Positions 1 through 8,269 of a stretch of DNA of 64,000 nt are shown here, in pieces. Below the pieces are notes generated by a model. The model did no database searches and was not told the DNA's origin. It saw only the letters and a list, made by a program, of their open reading frames with translations. The DNA lies in NCBI RefSeq assembly GCF_000732925.1, contig NZ_CP008953.1, positions 1,302,001 to 1,366,000 of the forward strand, written 5' to 3'. This DNA is from Amycolatopsis japonica. GTDB lineage: Bacteria > Actinomycetota > Actinomycetes > Mycobacteriales > Pseudonocardiaceae. The position numbers were made by a program, and so were the translations under genes. Numbering within the stretch: position 1 is the stretch's first letter; each line of letters begins with the position of its first letter.

Positions 1-79
1 GGAAATCGGCCAGCGTCCGCCGTGGTTCGCAGTCCGCGCGGTAGGTCCGGCCATTCACCGTCAGGGTGACCGTGATCAT
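1..79 (-). CDS. CoxS-type [2Fe-2S] small subunit of a molybdenum hydroxylase (5' end only)
   Basis: Only the first 26 residues lie in the window, beginning MITVTLTVNGRTYRADCEP. This is the usual start of the ferredoxin-like small subunit that passes electrons between the Mo cofactor and the FAD in CO dehydrogenase/xanthine dehydrogenase-type enzymes. The cluster-binding cysteines would lie beyond the edge. Its ATG overlaps the stop of the FAD subunit (ATGA), so it is the third gene of an L-M-S operon. The identification rests on the N-terminus and on the two subunits upstream. Confidence 0.8.
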   Translation of the reverse strand, partial: MITVTLTVNGRTYRADCEPRRTLADF

Positions 80-924
80 GCGCCCTCCTTGGCCCGTGCG
101 AGCGCACGCCGGGTGAGCACCGCGGCCATCTCGCGCCGGTAATCGGCCGGCGCGTGGAGGTCGCCGGGCGGATCGGTCGCCGCGGCGGCTAGTTCCGCGG
201 CGAGGGCGATCGCGTCGCCGGTCATGGGGCCGCCGGTGAGCGACGCTTCGGCGGCGGTGGCCCGGATCGGCGTCGGACCCGCGCCCGCGACGGCGATCCG
301 CGCGGATTCGCAGACCTCACCGGTCATCGTCACGGTCGCGAAGACGGCGACCAGCGCGAGATCGCGACTCCGCCTGCTCAGCTCTTCGACGGCCCAGCCG
401 CCTCGATGCGACGGCACCGAAATCCGCGTCAGCAGTTCGCCCCGGCCCAACGCCGTCCGATGCGGGCCGAGGAAGAAGTCCCGTGCCGCGACGGTCCGTT
501 CGCCGGAAGCGCTGCGGACGGTGAAATCGGCGTCGAGCGCGACCATCACCGCGGGCAGTTCCGCGGCCGGATCGGCGTGCGCGAGACTGCCGCCGATCGT
601 GCCCCGGTTCCGGATGGCCACGTGCCCCACGTGGCCGAGCGCCTCGGCGAGCAGGGGGATTTCGGACCGGACGACGGCGGACGTCTCGACCGCGCGGTGC
701 CGGGTGAGCGCGCCGATCTCCAGTCGTCCGTTCTCCTTGCGCAGGAAGGAAAGTTCGTCGAGCCGGTTGATGTCGACCACCAGCGACGGGCGCGCTTGAC
801 GCAGGTTCAGCAACGGCACGAGGCTTTGCCCACCTGCCAGCGCTCGTGCGTCCGGGGTGCCCAGGGCTTCGATGGCCTCGTCGAGCGACGTAGCCCGCAA
901 GTACTCGAACGGCGCGGCCTTCAC
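76..924 (-). CDS. CoxM-type FAD-binding middle subunit of a molybdenum hydroxylase
   Basis: The 282-residue protein is the flavoprotein subunit that takes electrons from the iron-sulfur subunit. It shows the family's two FAD motifs: AGGQS at residues 30-34 and NRGTIGG ending near residue 112, followed by AHADPAAELP. The C-terminal third matches the CO dehydrogenase flavoprotein C-terminal domain. The frame stays open upstream, but the GTG at 924 is the correct start. It overlaps the CoxL stop as GTGA, and the first residues, KAAPFEYLRATSLDEA, are a typical N-terminus. It is translationally coupled on both sides. The substrate is not readable from this subunit. Confidence 0.9.
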   Translation of the reverse strand: MKAAPFEYLRATSLDEAIEALGTPDARALAGGQSLVPLLNLRQARPSLVVDINRLDELSFLRKENGRLEIGALTRHRAVETSAVVRSEIPLLAEALGHVGHVAIRNRGTIGGSLAHADPAAELPAVMVALDADFTVRSASGERTVAARDFFLGPHRTALGRGELLTRISVPSHRGGWAVEELSRRSRDLALVAVFATVTMTGEVCESARIAVAGAGPTPIRATAAEASLTGGPMTGDAIALAAELAAAATDPPGDLHAPADYRREMAAVLTRRALARAKEGA

Positions 925-3251
925 CGGGCCGCTCCCCGCTTCAGCGCGGCCAGCAGCCGCGGCGGCGTGATCGGCAGCGAGGTGATGTCCACGTCGTGTT
1001 CGCGCAGCGCGTCCTCGACGGCGTGCGCGATCGCCGCGCCGCCGCCGATCACGCCCGCTTCCCCCATTCCCTTGAACCCACCGGGAACGTGCTCGGTGGG
1101 AGTCGTCATATGCGCCACGGAGAACGGCGGGATCTCGGTCGCGGTCGGCAGCAGATACCCGGCGAACGACGTGGTCTCCAACCGGCCGTCGGCGCCGTAG
1201 ACCAGTTCCTCGTACAGCGCCCCGCCGATCGCCTGCGCCGCGCCGCCGTGCAGCTGCCCGTCCACGATCGTCGGATTGATGACGGTGCCGCAGTCGTGCG
1301 CGATCAGGTAGTCCAACAGCGTCACGACGCCGGTTTCCTTGTCGACTTCGGCGAGGACGGCGGTGCAGCCGAACGAGGTCGCGACGTTGACCGGGTCGTA
1401 GACCTCGCGTTCCTCCAGTGTCGGCGTCTCGTCCTCGGGCCAGACGCCGTTCAGCCGCCGGTACGCCGCGTCGCCGATCGCGGCGAGGGTGACCTGCCTG
1501 CCGGGTACGCCTTTCACCGCGACGACACCGTCCTGAATGGACAGATCGTCGGGGGATGCCTCCAGGATGTGCCCGGCCACTCGCAGGATCTTCGCCCGCA
1601 GCCGGGTCGATGCGTTCAGCACGGCCGCGCCGCCGACGGCCGCCCCTCGACTCGCCGCCGTGCCGTAGCCGGTGTACGGACAGCTTTGGGTGTCCCCGGA
1701 GAGCACGGTGACGTGGTCGAGCGGGACGCCGAGCGTATGCGCGGCCACCTGCGCCAGCGTCGTGTGGATGCCCTGCCCGATCGCGGACAGTCCGGTGTGG
1801 ACGGTCACGTGGCCGGTCGAGTCGACCCGCACGACCTCCTCGTCGAACCCGGAATGCCCCAACCCGGCGAGGTTGATGATCCGGCTCGGCCCGAACCCGG
1901 TCAGTTCGTTGTGGAACGCGTACCCGATGCCGACACCATCTCCGCGACGTTCCGCCCAGCCCGCGTCCTCGACGGCCTTCAGGCAAAGATCGAGGCAGTC
2001 CTCGTAGCGGCCGCTGTCGTAGACGAACACCGGGCCCTGATACGGGAACGCCTCCGGTGGGATGAAGTTCTTGCGCCGCACGGCGTGCGCGTCCATGCCG
2101 AGCCGTTTCGCCAGCTGCTCCACCAGATGTTCGTGCACGAAGTTCGCCTTCGGCAGCCCGTAACCGCGGAACGATCCGTACGGCGACCGGTTCGTCATCA
2201 CGGCGACGAGGGTGAGTTCCGCGTTCGGGATGGCGTACGGCCCGGTCAGCAGGGCGGTCGTCGTCCAGCACGGGCTGGCGCCGACGGTCCCGAGCACGCC
2301 GCCGAGGACGCCGTACACGGTGGCGCGCAGGCCGGTGATCGTGCCGTCGTCCTTGGCCGCGAGTTCGACGTCGATCTTCTGCTCGCGCGAGTGCGCGTTC
2401 GCGACGAAGCTCTCTGCTCGGTCCTCGATGAGCTTGACCGGTTTCCCGGTGCGTCGCGAGAGGATCGCCGCGACGACTTCCTCGGCGTAGAAGTCGAACT
2501 TGTTCCCGAAGCCGCCGCCGACGTCGGGCGTGCGCACGCGGATCCGGTCCATCGAGAGCCCGAAGACCTCGCCGAACAGTTCACGCGCGAGGTTGGGCGC
2601 CTGGGTGGCGAGCCAGACGTCGAGCCGGTCGGTGAACGGGTCCCAGGTCGCCACCACACCCCGCGTTTCGATCGGCGTGCCCATCTGACGGGCGAACCGG
2701 AACGACTCGGTGAGCACGACGTCGGCTTCGGCGAACGCGGTGGCCACGTCACCCATCGGGATGGTGCCGGTGCCGGCGATGTTGTCCGGCCAGTCCTCGT
2801 AGAGCTTCGGGGCGTCGTCCGCCAGCGCCTGTTCGAGCGTGCCGGCGGCGGGGAGCTCCTCGTACTCGACCTCGATCAGCTCCAGCGCGTCCTCGGCGGT
2901 CGCCCGGTCCTTCGCCGCGACGGCCGCGACGCCTTGGCCGTGGTAGCGCACCTTTCCGATGGCCAGGGCGTGGGTTTCGGGCGTCCGCATATCCGGCAGA
3001 TTCGACCAGATCACCGGTTGGGGTGTCTTCGTGATCGCCCGGACGTCCTCGCCGGTGATCACGGCGTACACGCCGGGATGGGCTTCCGCCGCGGTCGTGT
3101 CGACGCGCAGGATCCGCGCGTGCGGCAGGGGACTGCGCAGAACGGCGGCCTCCAGCATCCCCGGCAGCCGTACGTCGTCGATGTACTGCGCCCGCCCGGT
3201 CAGCAGGCGGACGTCCTCCTGCCGGGTCACGCTCGCACCGATCAGCCCCAT
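921..3251 (-). CDS. CoxL-type molybdopterin-binding large subunit (aldehyde/purine-type hydroxylase)
   Basis: The 776-residue catalytic subunit has the aldehyde oxidase/xanthine dehydrogenase hammerhead domain followed by two molybdopterin-binding domains. The loop next to the active site reads YGSFRGYG near residue 358. The C-terminal GMGEAG motif near residue 727 carries the catalytic glutamate. The loop lacks the AYXCSFR signature of true (form I) CO dehydrogenase, so oxidation of an aldehyde, a purine or another N-heterocycle is more likely than CO oxidation. I chose the ATG at 3251 (MGLIGASVTRQEDVRLLTG), where homology begins. An in-frame ATG lies 12 codons upstream. It heads the L-M-S operon. 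No MoCo maturation gene is visible in the window. Confidence 0.88.
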   Translation of the reverse strand: MGLIGASVTRQEDVRLLTGRAQYIDDVRLPGMLEAAVLRSPLPHARILRVDTTAAEAHPGVYAVITGEDVRAITKTPQPVIWSNLPDMRTPETHALAIGKVRYHGQGVAAVAAKDRATAEDALELIEVEYEELPAAGTLEQALADDAPKLYEDWPDNIAGTGTIPMGDVATAFAEADVVLTESFRFARQMGTPIETRGVVATWDPFTDRLDVWLATQAPNLARELFGEVFGLSMDRIRVRTPDVGGGFGNKFDFYAEEVVAAILSRRTGKPVKLIEDRAESFVANAHSREQKIDVELAAKDDGTITGLRATVYGVLGGVLGTVGASPCWTTTALLTGPYAIPNAELTLVAVMTNRSPYGSFRGYGLPKANFVHEHLVEQLAKRLGMDAHAVRRKNFIPPEAFPYQGPVFVYDSGRYEDCLDLCLKAVEDAGWAERRGDGVGIGYAFHNELTGFGPSRIINLAGLGHSGFDEEVVRVDSTGHVTVHTGLSAIGQGIHTTLAQVAAHTLGVPLDHVTVLSGDTQSCPYTGYGTAASRGAAVGGAAVLNASTRLRAKILRVAGHILEASPDDLSIQDGVVAVKGVPGRQVTLAAIGDAAYRRLNGVWPEDETPTLEEREVYDPVNVATSFGCTAVLAEVDKETGVVTLLDYLIAHDCGTVINPTIVDGQLHGGAAQAIGGALYEELVYGADGRLETTSFAGYLLPTATEIPPFSVAHMTTPTEHVPGGFKGMGEAGVIGGGAAIAHAVEDALREHDVDITSLPITPPRLLAALKRGAAR

Positions 3252-3299
3252 GGCCTCACTTTTCCGTACCGAGGGCCCCTCGCGCATCGTGCACACGGG

Positions 3300-3620
3300 T
3301 CACGCGTCACCACCGCCGACGGCCGGTTCCGAAGCCTGGGCGACGATCTCGTGCAACGCGGCCACGTGACCGCGGTAGGCCTCTCGTCCGGCACTGGTCA
3401 GCAGGAGCCAGACGCGTTGACGCGTGTCGCGAACGGCCTTGTCCTGCCTGACGTAACCGGCGTCCATCAACACACCGACGTGTTTGCTGAGCACCGAAGC
3501 GCTGACGCCGAGCCGCTCCTGGACCACGCCGAACTCGGCGCGTTCCACGGAGTCGAGCAGGGCGCAGATCTTCAGTCTGTTCGGGGCGTGGATGATCAGG
3601 TCGAAGCCGTCCTCGCTCAC
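3300..3620 (-). CDS. Winged-helix transcriptional regulator (MarR/PF13601-like)
   Basis: This 106-residue protein has one winged helix: the HTH runs through ERLGVSASVLSKHVGVLMDAG and the wing through RQRVWLLLTSAGREAYRGH. It resembles the small HTH_34 regulators that are commonly paired with a membrane protein gene. Its GTG start overlaps the stop of that membrane protein (GTGA), so the two are co-translated. The inverted repeat at 4060-4097 in front of the pair is the obvious candidate operator for autoregulation. It is convergent with nothing and lies 48 bp upstream of the cox operon start, which could be a second target. Confidence 0.8.
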   Translation of the reverse strand: MSEDGFDLIIHAPNRLKICALLDSVERAEFGVVQERLGVSASVLSKHVGVLMDAGYVRQDKAVRDTRQRVWLLLTSAGREAYRGHVAALHEIVAQASEPAVGGGDA

Positions 3621-4066
3621 CGGGAGCGCGCCTCGCGTCGCATGATCGCGCCCAGCACCAAGACGAGACAGGCGAGCAGGCCGGACCCGGCGAACCAGAC
3701 CCAGACCTGGTCCATGACCTTGGCCACCACCATCGCGCCGATCATCACCAGCGCGGCGACGGCGAGCACCGGCCAGACGCGCCGGATCGGGACGGCGCTC
3801 AGCCGGGGCACGACGCCCGACTGCCGGATGAACGTCCCGATCGTGATCCCGAACAGCGCGGCCCAGACCGCGAGCCCGCCGAGGCCCAGTGCCGCGCCCG
3901 CCGCCGTCGACGGGGTGAGCTGGATGAGCGGCACGATGGCCAGCAACGCGGCCAGGGCGAGGAAGTACCACCACGGCGGTGGGACACGCGCCAGCGAGGC
4001 CTGTGCCTCTTCGATGTCCCGCAACGCGCTATTGGCTTCTTCAGGCGTCGGCCGCTTTGTTTCCAT
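3617..4066 (-). CDS. Four-helix membrane protein, partner of the winged-helix regulator
   Basis: This 149-residue protein has a short charged N-terminus (METKRPTPEEANSALRDIEE) and about four hydrophobic segments, including ALAALLAIVPLIQL, VWAALFGITIGTF and VLAVAALVMIGAMVVA. It has no catalytic motif. Proteins of this shape are usually encoded with a small PF13601-type regulator, as here. Its function is unknown. The ATG at 4066 is the only sensible start and lies inside the left arm of the inverted repeat 4060-4097. A protein bound there would block both transcription and translation initiation. Confidence 0.75.
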   Translation of the reverse strand: METKRPTPEEANSALRDIEEAQASLARVPPPWWYFLALAALLAIVPLIQLTPSTAAGAALGLGGLAVWAALFGITIGTFIRQSGVVPRLSAVPIRRVWPVLAVAALVMIGAMVVAKVMDQVWVWFAGSGLLACLVLVLGAIMRREARSR

Positions 4067-4097
4067 GTTGGAAACTTTACACTTTCCAACATGGAAA
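4060..4097. promoter_or_regulatory. Perfect inverted repeat, candidate operator of the winged-helix regulator
   Basis: Two 15-base arms, TTTCCATGTTGGAAA (4060-4074) and TTTCCAACATGGAAA (4083-4097), are exact reverse complements. Each is also nearly palindromic (TTTCCA..TGGAAA). The 8-bp gap puts the arm centres 23 bp apart, about two helical turns, which suits two dimers on one face. The element fills the gap between the LysR stop and the membrane-protein start, and the left arm contains the ATG at 4066. Confidence 0.7.
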
Positions 4098-4098
4098 G

Positions 4099-5043
4099 TC
4101 AGGGGAAGTCGGTCATGGCCTCCCGATCGGACACCGGGAGCCACTGCCGCACCGGATCGAAGGGCCGGTACGCGGAGCGGACGTGCTCGATCAGCAGCGG
4201 CAGCGTGGGATGCCGGTTGTCGTGCCGCCACAGCAGCGAGAACGGGTACACCGGTGTCGGGTCGACGAGCGGGATCTGGACGACGTCCGGATGCCAGGGC
4301 ACGTGCATCTTCGCGCCGACGAAGCCCAGCCGGTCCTTCGACTCGCCGATCACCTCGATGTGGTGTTCCAGTCCGTAGTTCGGGCCGTCGGTGTCGACCA
4401 GGATGCCGAACGCCGGGCAGAGTTCCGCCCAGAACTCCGCCCATTCGCTGGCACGCGCGTTGTAGGGCATCCAGGCGGTCAGGCCTTCGAGTTCCGCCAT
4501 CGCCACCTTTCGCCGCCGTGCGAGCGGATGCCGCCGCCCGACCAGCAGGTTCGCCGGTTCCAGATAGGCGGGTGTGCGGCCGATCCCCGGGGACGGCGCC
4601 GTGCTGACGCGGGCGAACGCGGCGTCGACGGACTCCGGCAGTAGCGCCCGGCGCACCGCGCCCAACCCTGGCGTGACGAGTTCCAGTTCGTCGTCGTGGT
4701 CGGCATGGAAGGCGCGGATGACCTCCATGGTCGCCAGCCGCGTGCCGAGGACGTCGACGCGCAGGGGACGTCGCCTGCCCTGAAGACGCTCGACGGCTTG
4801 GTCGGCGAGGCTGATGAGCGCCCGGGCGTGCTTGAGGAACTCCTCGCCGTCTTCGGTCGGTTCGGCGCCTCCGCGCGTTCGCGACAGCAGCCGCACGCCG
4901 AGATCGCTCTCGAGCTTCGCGACGCGTTTGGAGACCGCCTGCTGGCTCATGTCCAGCCGGATCGCGGCCTCGCTGAAGTACCGGTCCTCGGCCACCGCGA
5001 CGAACGCGCGCACCGCGCCGAGATCGAGTTCCCTTCCCGGCAT
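4099..5043 (-). CDS. LysR-family transcriptional regulator
   Basis: The protein has 314 residues. The N-terminal LysR HTH is clear (DLGAVRAFVAVAEDRYFSEA, then MSQQAVSKRVAKLESDLGVRLL near residues 31-52), and a substrate-binding domain follows. Its ATG overlaps the stop of the DinB gene upstream (ATGA), an unusual arrangement that makes the regulator the second gene of a two-gene unit and not divergent from its target. The effector domain is not close to a ligand class I can name. Confidence 0.88.
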   Translation of the reverse strand: MPGRELDLGAVRAFVAVAEDRYFSEAAIRLDMSQQAVSKRVAKLESDLGVRLLSRTRGGAEPTEDGEEFLKHARALISLADQAVERLQGRRRPLRVDVLGTRLATMEVIRAFHADHDDELELVTPGLGAVRRALLPESVDAAFARVSTAPSPGIGRTPAYLEPANLLVGRRHPLARRRKVAMAELEGLTAWMPYNARASEWAEFWAELCPAFGILVDTDGPNYGLEHHIEVIGESKDRLGFVGAKMHVPWHPDVVQIPLVDPTPVYPFSLLWRHDNRHPTLPLLIEHVRSAYRPFDPVRQWLPVSDREAMTDFP

Positions 5044-5540
5044 CACGCCGCGCGCCGCTGCATCCTGAGCTGCCCGATCTCCGACACGTTCTTCATCAGT
5101 TCTGCGTTCACCCACGCGACGGTATGGGCGAAGGTCAGCCCGGCTTCCTCGCCGAACGGGTACGCGGAGGGCGCGTCGAAGTCGGTGTCGGTCAAGCGGT
5201 CCAGCCATTCCTGGCGAAGGCCGCCAAGCCAGGCGATGGCGGTTTCCGCGCCGGGCCAGGCGATTTCCGTGCGCTCGCGCGGAGTTCGCCCGTTCGCGTG
5301 GTCCAGCGCCACGCTCCACCACCAGCCGATATGCCAGGTGAGCCAGGCGATCGTGGGGACCGGGACGGGGTCGGGTTCGGTGTCGGCCCAGTCGGGCGTG
5401 CCGTCCGGCCGTATCGTCCAGCAGTGGGACGTGGGCTCCCAGAAGAAGTCCTCCGACGTCAGGTCGGCGAGGTGATACTCGAACAAGGACCAGGTCAGAT
5501 CGAACTGCCAGCGGGACAGTTCCGAACGCGATGCGGGCAC
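5043..5540 (-). CDS. DinB-family putative metalloenzyme
   Basis: The 165-residue protein looks like a DinB/YfiT-type four-helix bundle. It contains LTWHIGWWWSVALDHANGR, with the histidine that normally starts the metal-binding set, and FAHTVAWVNAELMKN, with a later one. Such proteins are thiol-dependent transferases or have no known role. The GTG at 5540 has GAGGA nine bases upstream, which fixes the start in a longer open frame. The stop is shared with the LysR start. It is divergent from the aminotransferase at 5595, so the 54 bp between them hold both promoters. Confidence 0.75.
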   Translation of the reverse strand: MPASRSELSRWQFDLTWSLFEYHLADLTSEDFFWEPTSHCWTIRPDGTPDWADTEPDPVPVPTIAWLTWHIGWWWSVALDHANGRTPRERTEIAWPGAETAIAWLGGLRQEWLDRLTDTDFDAPSAYPFGEEAGLTFAHTVAWVNAELMKNVSEIGQLRMQRRAA

Positions 5541-5594
5541 CCGCCGGATCCTCGCTTCGGGGCACGGCGGCCGCAACCGGTTTACGGTGCGGGC

Positions 5595-6368
5595 ATGAGT
5601 CCCTATGTCGCGCAGCGGAACGGCCGGACGGCGACCGCCGAAGACTTGGCGCCACTCGCCTTCGCCGGCTTCGCCCACTTCACGGCCATGCAGGTGCGTG
5701 ATGGCCGGGTCCGCGGTCTCGACCTGCATCTGGATCGGCTCCGGACCGCTTCGCTGGAGCTGTTCGGCGACGCCCTGCCGGACGACCGGATCCGCTCGTA
5801 CGTGCGCGAGGCGCTGAAGTCCGGACCCGCCGACGTTTCTCTCACCGTGACGATCCACCTGCCGGGTGACCTCGAAGTCCTGGTGCGCACCCGGCCCCCG
5901 GCTTCGGGTCCGGCCGGTCCGCTGGTGCTGACGGCCGTCGGCCACGAGCGCGTCCTGCCCGCCCTCAAACACACCGGTGAGATGGCGAAGACCTACTTCC
6001 GGCGGCGGGCCGTCGCCGAAGGATGCGACGACGCGGCGTTCGTCGATCGCCGGGGCAGGCTGAGCGAGGCGACGATCTGGAACCTCGCCTTCTCCGATGG
6101 CGATACGGTGGTGTGGCCCGACGCCGATCTGCTGCAGGGGACCACGATGGGCATCGTCCGGCGACGGCTGGCAGCACTCGGTGTGCCGCAACGGGTCCAG
6201 GAGGTCACGCTCGCCGACCTGCCGGGGCTCGCGGGCGCGGTGGTCATGAACTCGTGGACGCCGGGGATCGCGGTGCACCGGATCGGCCCGGCGCCACTGC
6301 CGGAAGCGCCGTCGTTCGTCGAGGCGCTGCACCGGGCCTACGAAACAGAACCCCTTGTGCGACCTTGA
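5595..6368 (+). CDS. Class IV aminotransferase / aminodeoxychorismate lyase-like protein
   Basis: The 257-residue protein has the fold-IV PLP-enzyme layout. HTGEMAKTYFRRRAVAEGCDDAAFVDRRGRLSEAT carries the candidate lysine and the conserved E-x-x-x-x-N stretch (SEATIWNLAF). TTMGIVRRRL and AVVMNSWTPGI match the later phosphate-binding parts. Relatives act as branched-chain or D-amino acid aminotransferases or as 4-amino-4-deoxychorismate lyase. Without pabB-like neighbours I cannot choose among these. The ATG at 5595 follows a short, weak leader. It is probably transcribed alone from the divergent promoter region shared with the DinB gene. Confidence 0.8.
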   Translation: MSPYVAQRNGRTATAEDLAPLAFAGFAHFTAMQVRDGRVRGLDLHLDRLRTASLELFGDALPDDRIRSYVREALKSGPADVSLTVTIHLPGDLEVLVRTRPPASGPAGPLVLTAVGHERVLPALKHTGEMAKTYFRRRAVAEGCDDAAFVDRRGRLSEATIWNLAFSDGDTVVWPDADLLQGTTMGIVRRRLAALGVPQRVQEVTLADLPGLAGAVVMNSWTPGIAVHRIGPAPLPEAPSFVEALHRAYETEPLVRP

Positions 6369-6422
6369 AAGGAAAGCGCCGACACCGTTAGTCGGTTGAC
6401 CGCGCTGCCACAGTGGTCAGTC

Positions 6423-7430
6423 GTGACCACCCATGACAAGGACAGACAGGAATTCCTCCGGCTGGCCGGTCTCGCGACGCCGATGGCATTGCGCGTCGCC
6501 GTGACACTGGGACTGCCGGACCGGTTGTCCGGCGACGGCGCGGCCGCCATGGACCTGGCGGCGGAACTCGGCCAATCCCCGCTCGCGCTCGACCTGCTGC
6601 TGGGGCATCTGACCACGCTCGGCGTCCTCGAACGGACGTCGACCGGCTACCGCACCACCGAGTACGGGGCGAAACTCCGCGCCGACGCGGGCAACGGTCT
6701 CGCCGGGCTGCTGGACATCAACGCCGCCGGCGGACGGGGCGAACTGGCGTTCGTCGAACTCGCCTACAGCATCGCAACCGGCGAGGCGGGCTACGTCCGC
6801 CGCTACGGCCAGGACTTCTGGACCGATCTCGCCGAGAATCCTCATCTCCGGGAGACGTTCGACCGGCAGATGACCCAGCGGTACCTGACGCAGGTGCCGC
6901 GGTTCGTCTCCGGGTTCGACTGGTCGCGCTTCGGCACGCTCGTCGACGTCGGCGGGGGTCACGGCAGCCTGCTCGCCGCGATCTTGAAGGCCAACCCCTC
7001 GATGCGCGGTCACCTGGTCGATCTCGCGCCCACCGCGGCCGCCGCCGAAATGGAACTGCGCGAGCAAGGGCTCGGAGACCGGGTCGAGGTGAGCGCGGGC
7101 AGCTTCTTCGACCCGCTTCCGGCCGGGGCGGACGCCTACCTGCTGTCCGACATCCTCCACGACTGGGACGACGAGCACGCCCATCGCATCCTGGCCCGCT
7201 GTGCCGAGGCGGCCGGTGCCGGAAGCCGGGTCCTCGTCATCGAGGCGGTCGGCGGGCTCGGGGCCCAGACCGAGTGGGACCTGGTCATGCTCGTGCTCTA
7301 CGGCGGCCGCGAGCGACGTCTCGACGAGCTTCGCGAGCTCGCCGCCGCGCACGGCCTGGTCTTCGACTCCGTCACCACCCTGACCGAGCAGCGCAGTCTG
7401 CTGGAGTTCCATCGCCAAGATATTCCTTGA
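6423..7430 (+). CDS. SAM-dependent O-methyltransferase (plant/polyketide-type, family 2)
   Basis: About 335 residues. An N-terminal winged-helix dimerisation domain is followed by the Rossmann domain with the SAM motif LVDVGGGHGSLLAAIL. The catalytic-region motif SDILHDWDDEHAHRIL supplies the general-base histidine of O-methyltransferases that act on polyketide or phenolic hydroxyls. WDLVMLVLYGGRERRLDEL completes the family pattern. The start is uncertain: the GTG at 6423 gives the usual N-terminus, a TTG at 6396 would add nine residues, and neither has a good ribosome-binding site. There is no biosynthetic cluster around it, so the substrate is unknown. Confidence 0.85.
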   Translation: MTTHDKDRQEFLRLAGLATPMALRVAVTLGLPDRLSGDGAAAMDLAAELGQSPLALDLLLGHLTTLGVLERTSTGYRTTEYGAKLRADAGNGLAGLLDINAAGGRGELAFVELAYSIATGEAGYVRRYGQDFWTDLAENPHLRETFDRQMTQRYLTQVPRFVSGFDWSRFGTLVDVGGGHGSLLAAILKANPSMRGHLVDLAPTAAAAEMELREQGLGDRVEVSAGSFFDPLPAGADAYLLSDILHDWDDEHAHRILARCAEAAGAGSRVLVIEAVGGLGAQTEWDLVMLVLYGGRERRLDELRELAAAHGLVFDSVTTLTEQRSLLEFHRQDIP

Positions 7431-7456
7431 CAAGAATATTCTGCTGAGTGAATACT
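7427..7456 (+). promoter_or_regulatory. Promoter with internal palindrome for a leaderless ArsR-family transcript
   Basis: TTGACA at 7427-7432, which includes the methyltransferase stop codon, is followed 18 bp later by AATACT at 7451-7456. The ATG at 7464 then lies about where transcription should begin, so the mRNA is probably leaderless. The spacer holds the perfect palindrome AGAATATTCT (7433-7442), a plausible ArsR-type operator placed to block RNA polymerase. Confidence 0.6.
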
Positions 7457-7463
7457 TCTCGGT

Positions 7464-8264
7464 ATGGAGCAGATCGCAGCAGCACTGGGAGACGGAGCGA
7501 GGTGGCGCCTCGTCGAGCTTCTCGCCGAGCGGCCCCGGTCCGTCGGTGAGCTCGCCGAGCTGACCGGCCTGCGGCAACCGCAGACCACCAAGCACCTGCA
7601 GACCCTCGCCCGCGTCGGGCTCGTGACGGTGTTCCCGCTCGGGCAGCGTCGCGTCTACGCGGTCGAAGCGGGCCCGCTGAAGGACCTCGAAGGGCGGCTG
7701 CGGACGCTGAGCACGACCATCGAGGCGAACGCGGGTGAGCGCGACGTCCTCACGCGCTATCAGGCCGCGATCGGCGCGGACACCGAGGCCGCGAAGCAGG
7801 ACCGGTGGGCGGACGGGCGGGCGTTCTCGTTCGACCGTCTGCTCGCCGCGTCGCGGAACGACGTCTGGCGGCACTGGACGGAGCCCGCGCTGCTCGCGTC
7901 CTGGTGGGCGCCGCCCTCGATGACCGTGACCGACTGCGTCATCGAGCCGTGGACCGGTGGCCGTGCCGTGCTCGACTACCGCGACGCGGAAGGGCGCTAC
8001 CGGTCTGCGGGGGAGGTCCGCGCCGCGACCGAACCCGAACATCTCGAATTCGACCTCTCGGTGCTGGACCCCAAGGGGGACACCTTCTTCACCGGTCATT
8101 ACGACCTGCACTTCACCGAGGCGCCGGGCGGGACCCGGCTCCGGCTCGACCTGCGCATCACCGAAACCACCGTCGAGGCCGTCCCCTTCATCGCCGGCAT
8201 CGAAACCGGCTGGGGCCAGGTGCTCGACAACCTCGCGACAACACTGACCCAGGAAAAGGACTGA
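7464..8264 (+). CDS. ArsR-family HTH fused to an SRPBCC/AHSA1 domain
   Basis: The 266-residue protein has two parts. Residues 1-90 are an ArsR winged helix (ALGDGARWRLVELLAERPRSVGELAELTGLRQPQTTKHL). The rest is an AHSA1-type START/SRPBCC domain (FDRLLAASRNDVWRHWTEPALLASWWAPPSMTVTD...WTGGRAV). In many actinomycetes these are two adjacent genes; here they are one chain, suggesting a repressor with a built-in hydrophobic ligand pocket. There is no metal-binding cysteine motif. It probably represses its own promoter at 7427-7456 and is cotranscribed with the DHFR-like gene 5 bp downstream. Confidence 0.85.
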   Translation: MEQIAAALGDGARWRLVELLAERPRSVGELAELTGLRQPQTTKHLQTLARVGLVTVFPLGQRRVYAVEAGPLKDLEGRLRTLSTTIEANAGERDVLTRYQAAIGADTEAAKQDRWADGRAFSFDRLLAASRNDVWRHWTEPALLASWWAPPSMTVTDCVIEPWTGGRAVLDYRDAEGRYRSAGEVRAATEPEHLEFDLSVLDPKGDTFFTGHYDLHFTEAPGGTRLRLDLRITETTVEAVPFIAGIETGWGQVLDNLATTLTQEKD

Positions 8265-8269
8265 ACGAC

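Noticed and set aside
921-3251. Aerobic CO dehydrogenase
   Set aside because: The catalytic loop lacks the AYXCSFR cysteine motif of form I enzymes, so CO oxidation should not be claimed.
996-4607. A 1203-codon open frame on the plus strand
   Set aside because: It runs antisense through CoxL, the regulator pair and part of LysR. The protein is Arg/Gly/Asp-rich with no domain, as expected for the complement of GC-rich genes.
6423-7430. Part of a secondary-metabolite cluster
   Set aside because: The methyltransferase is of a biosynthetic type, but no polyketide, peptide or terpene genes lie within the window around it.
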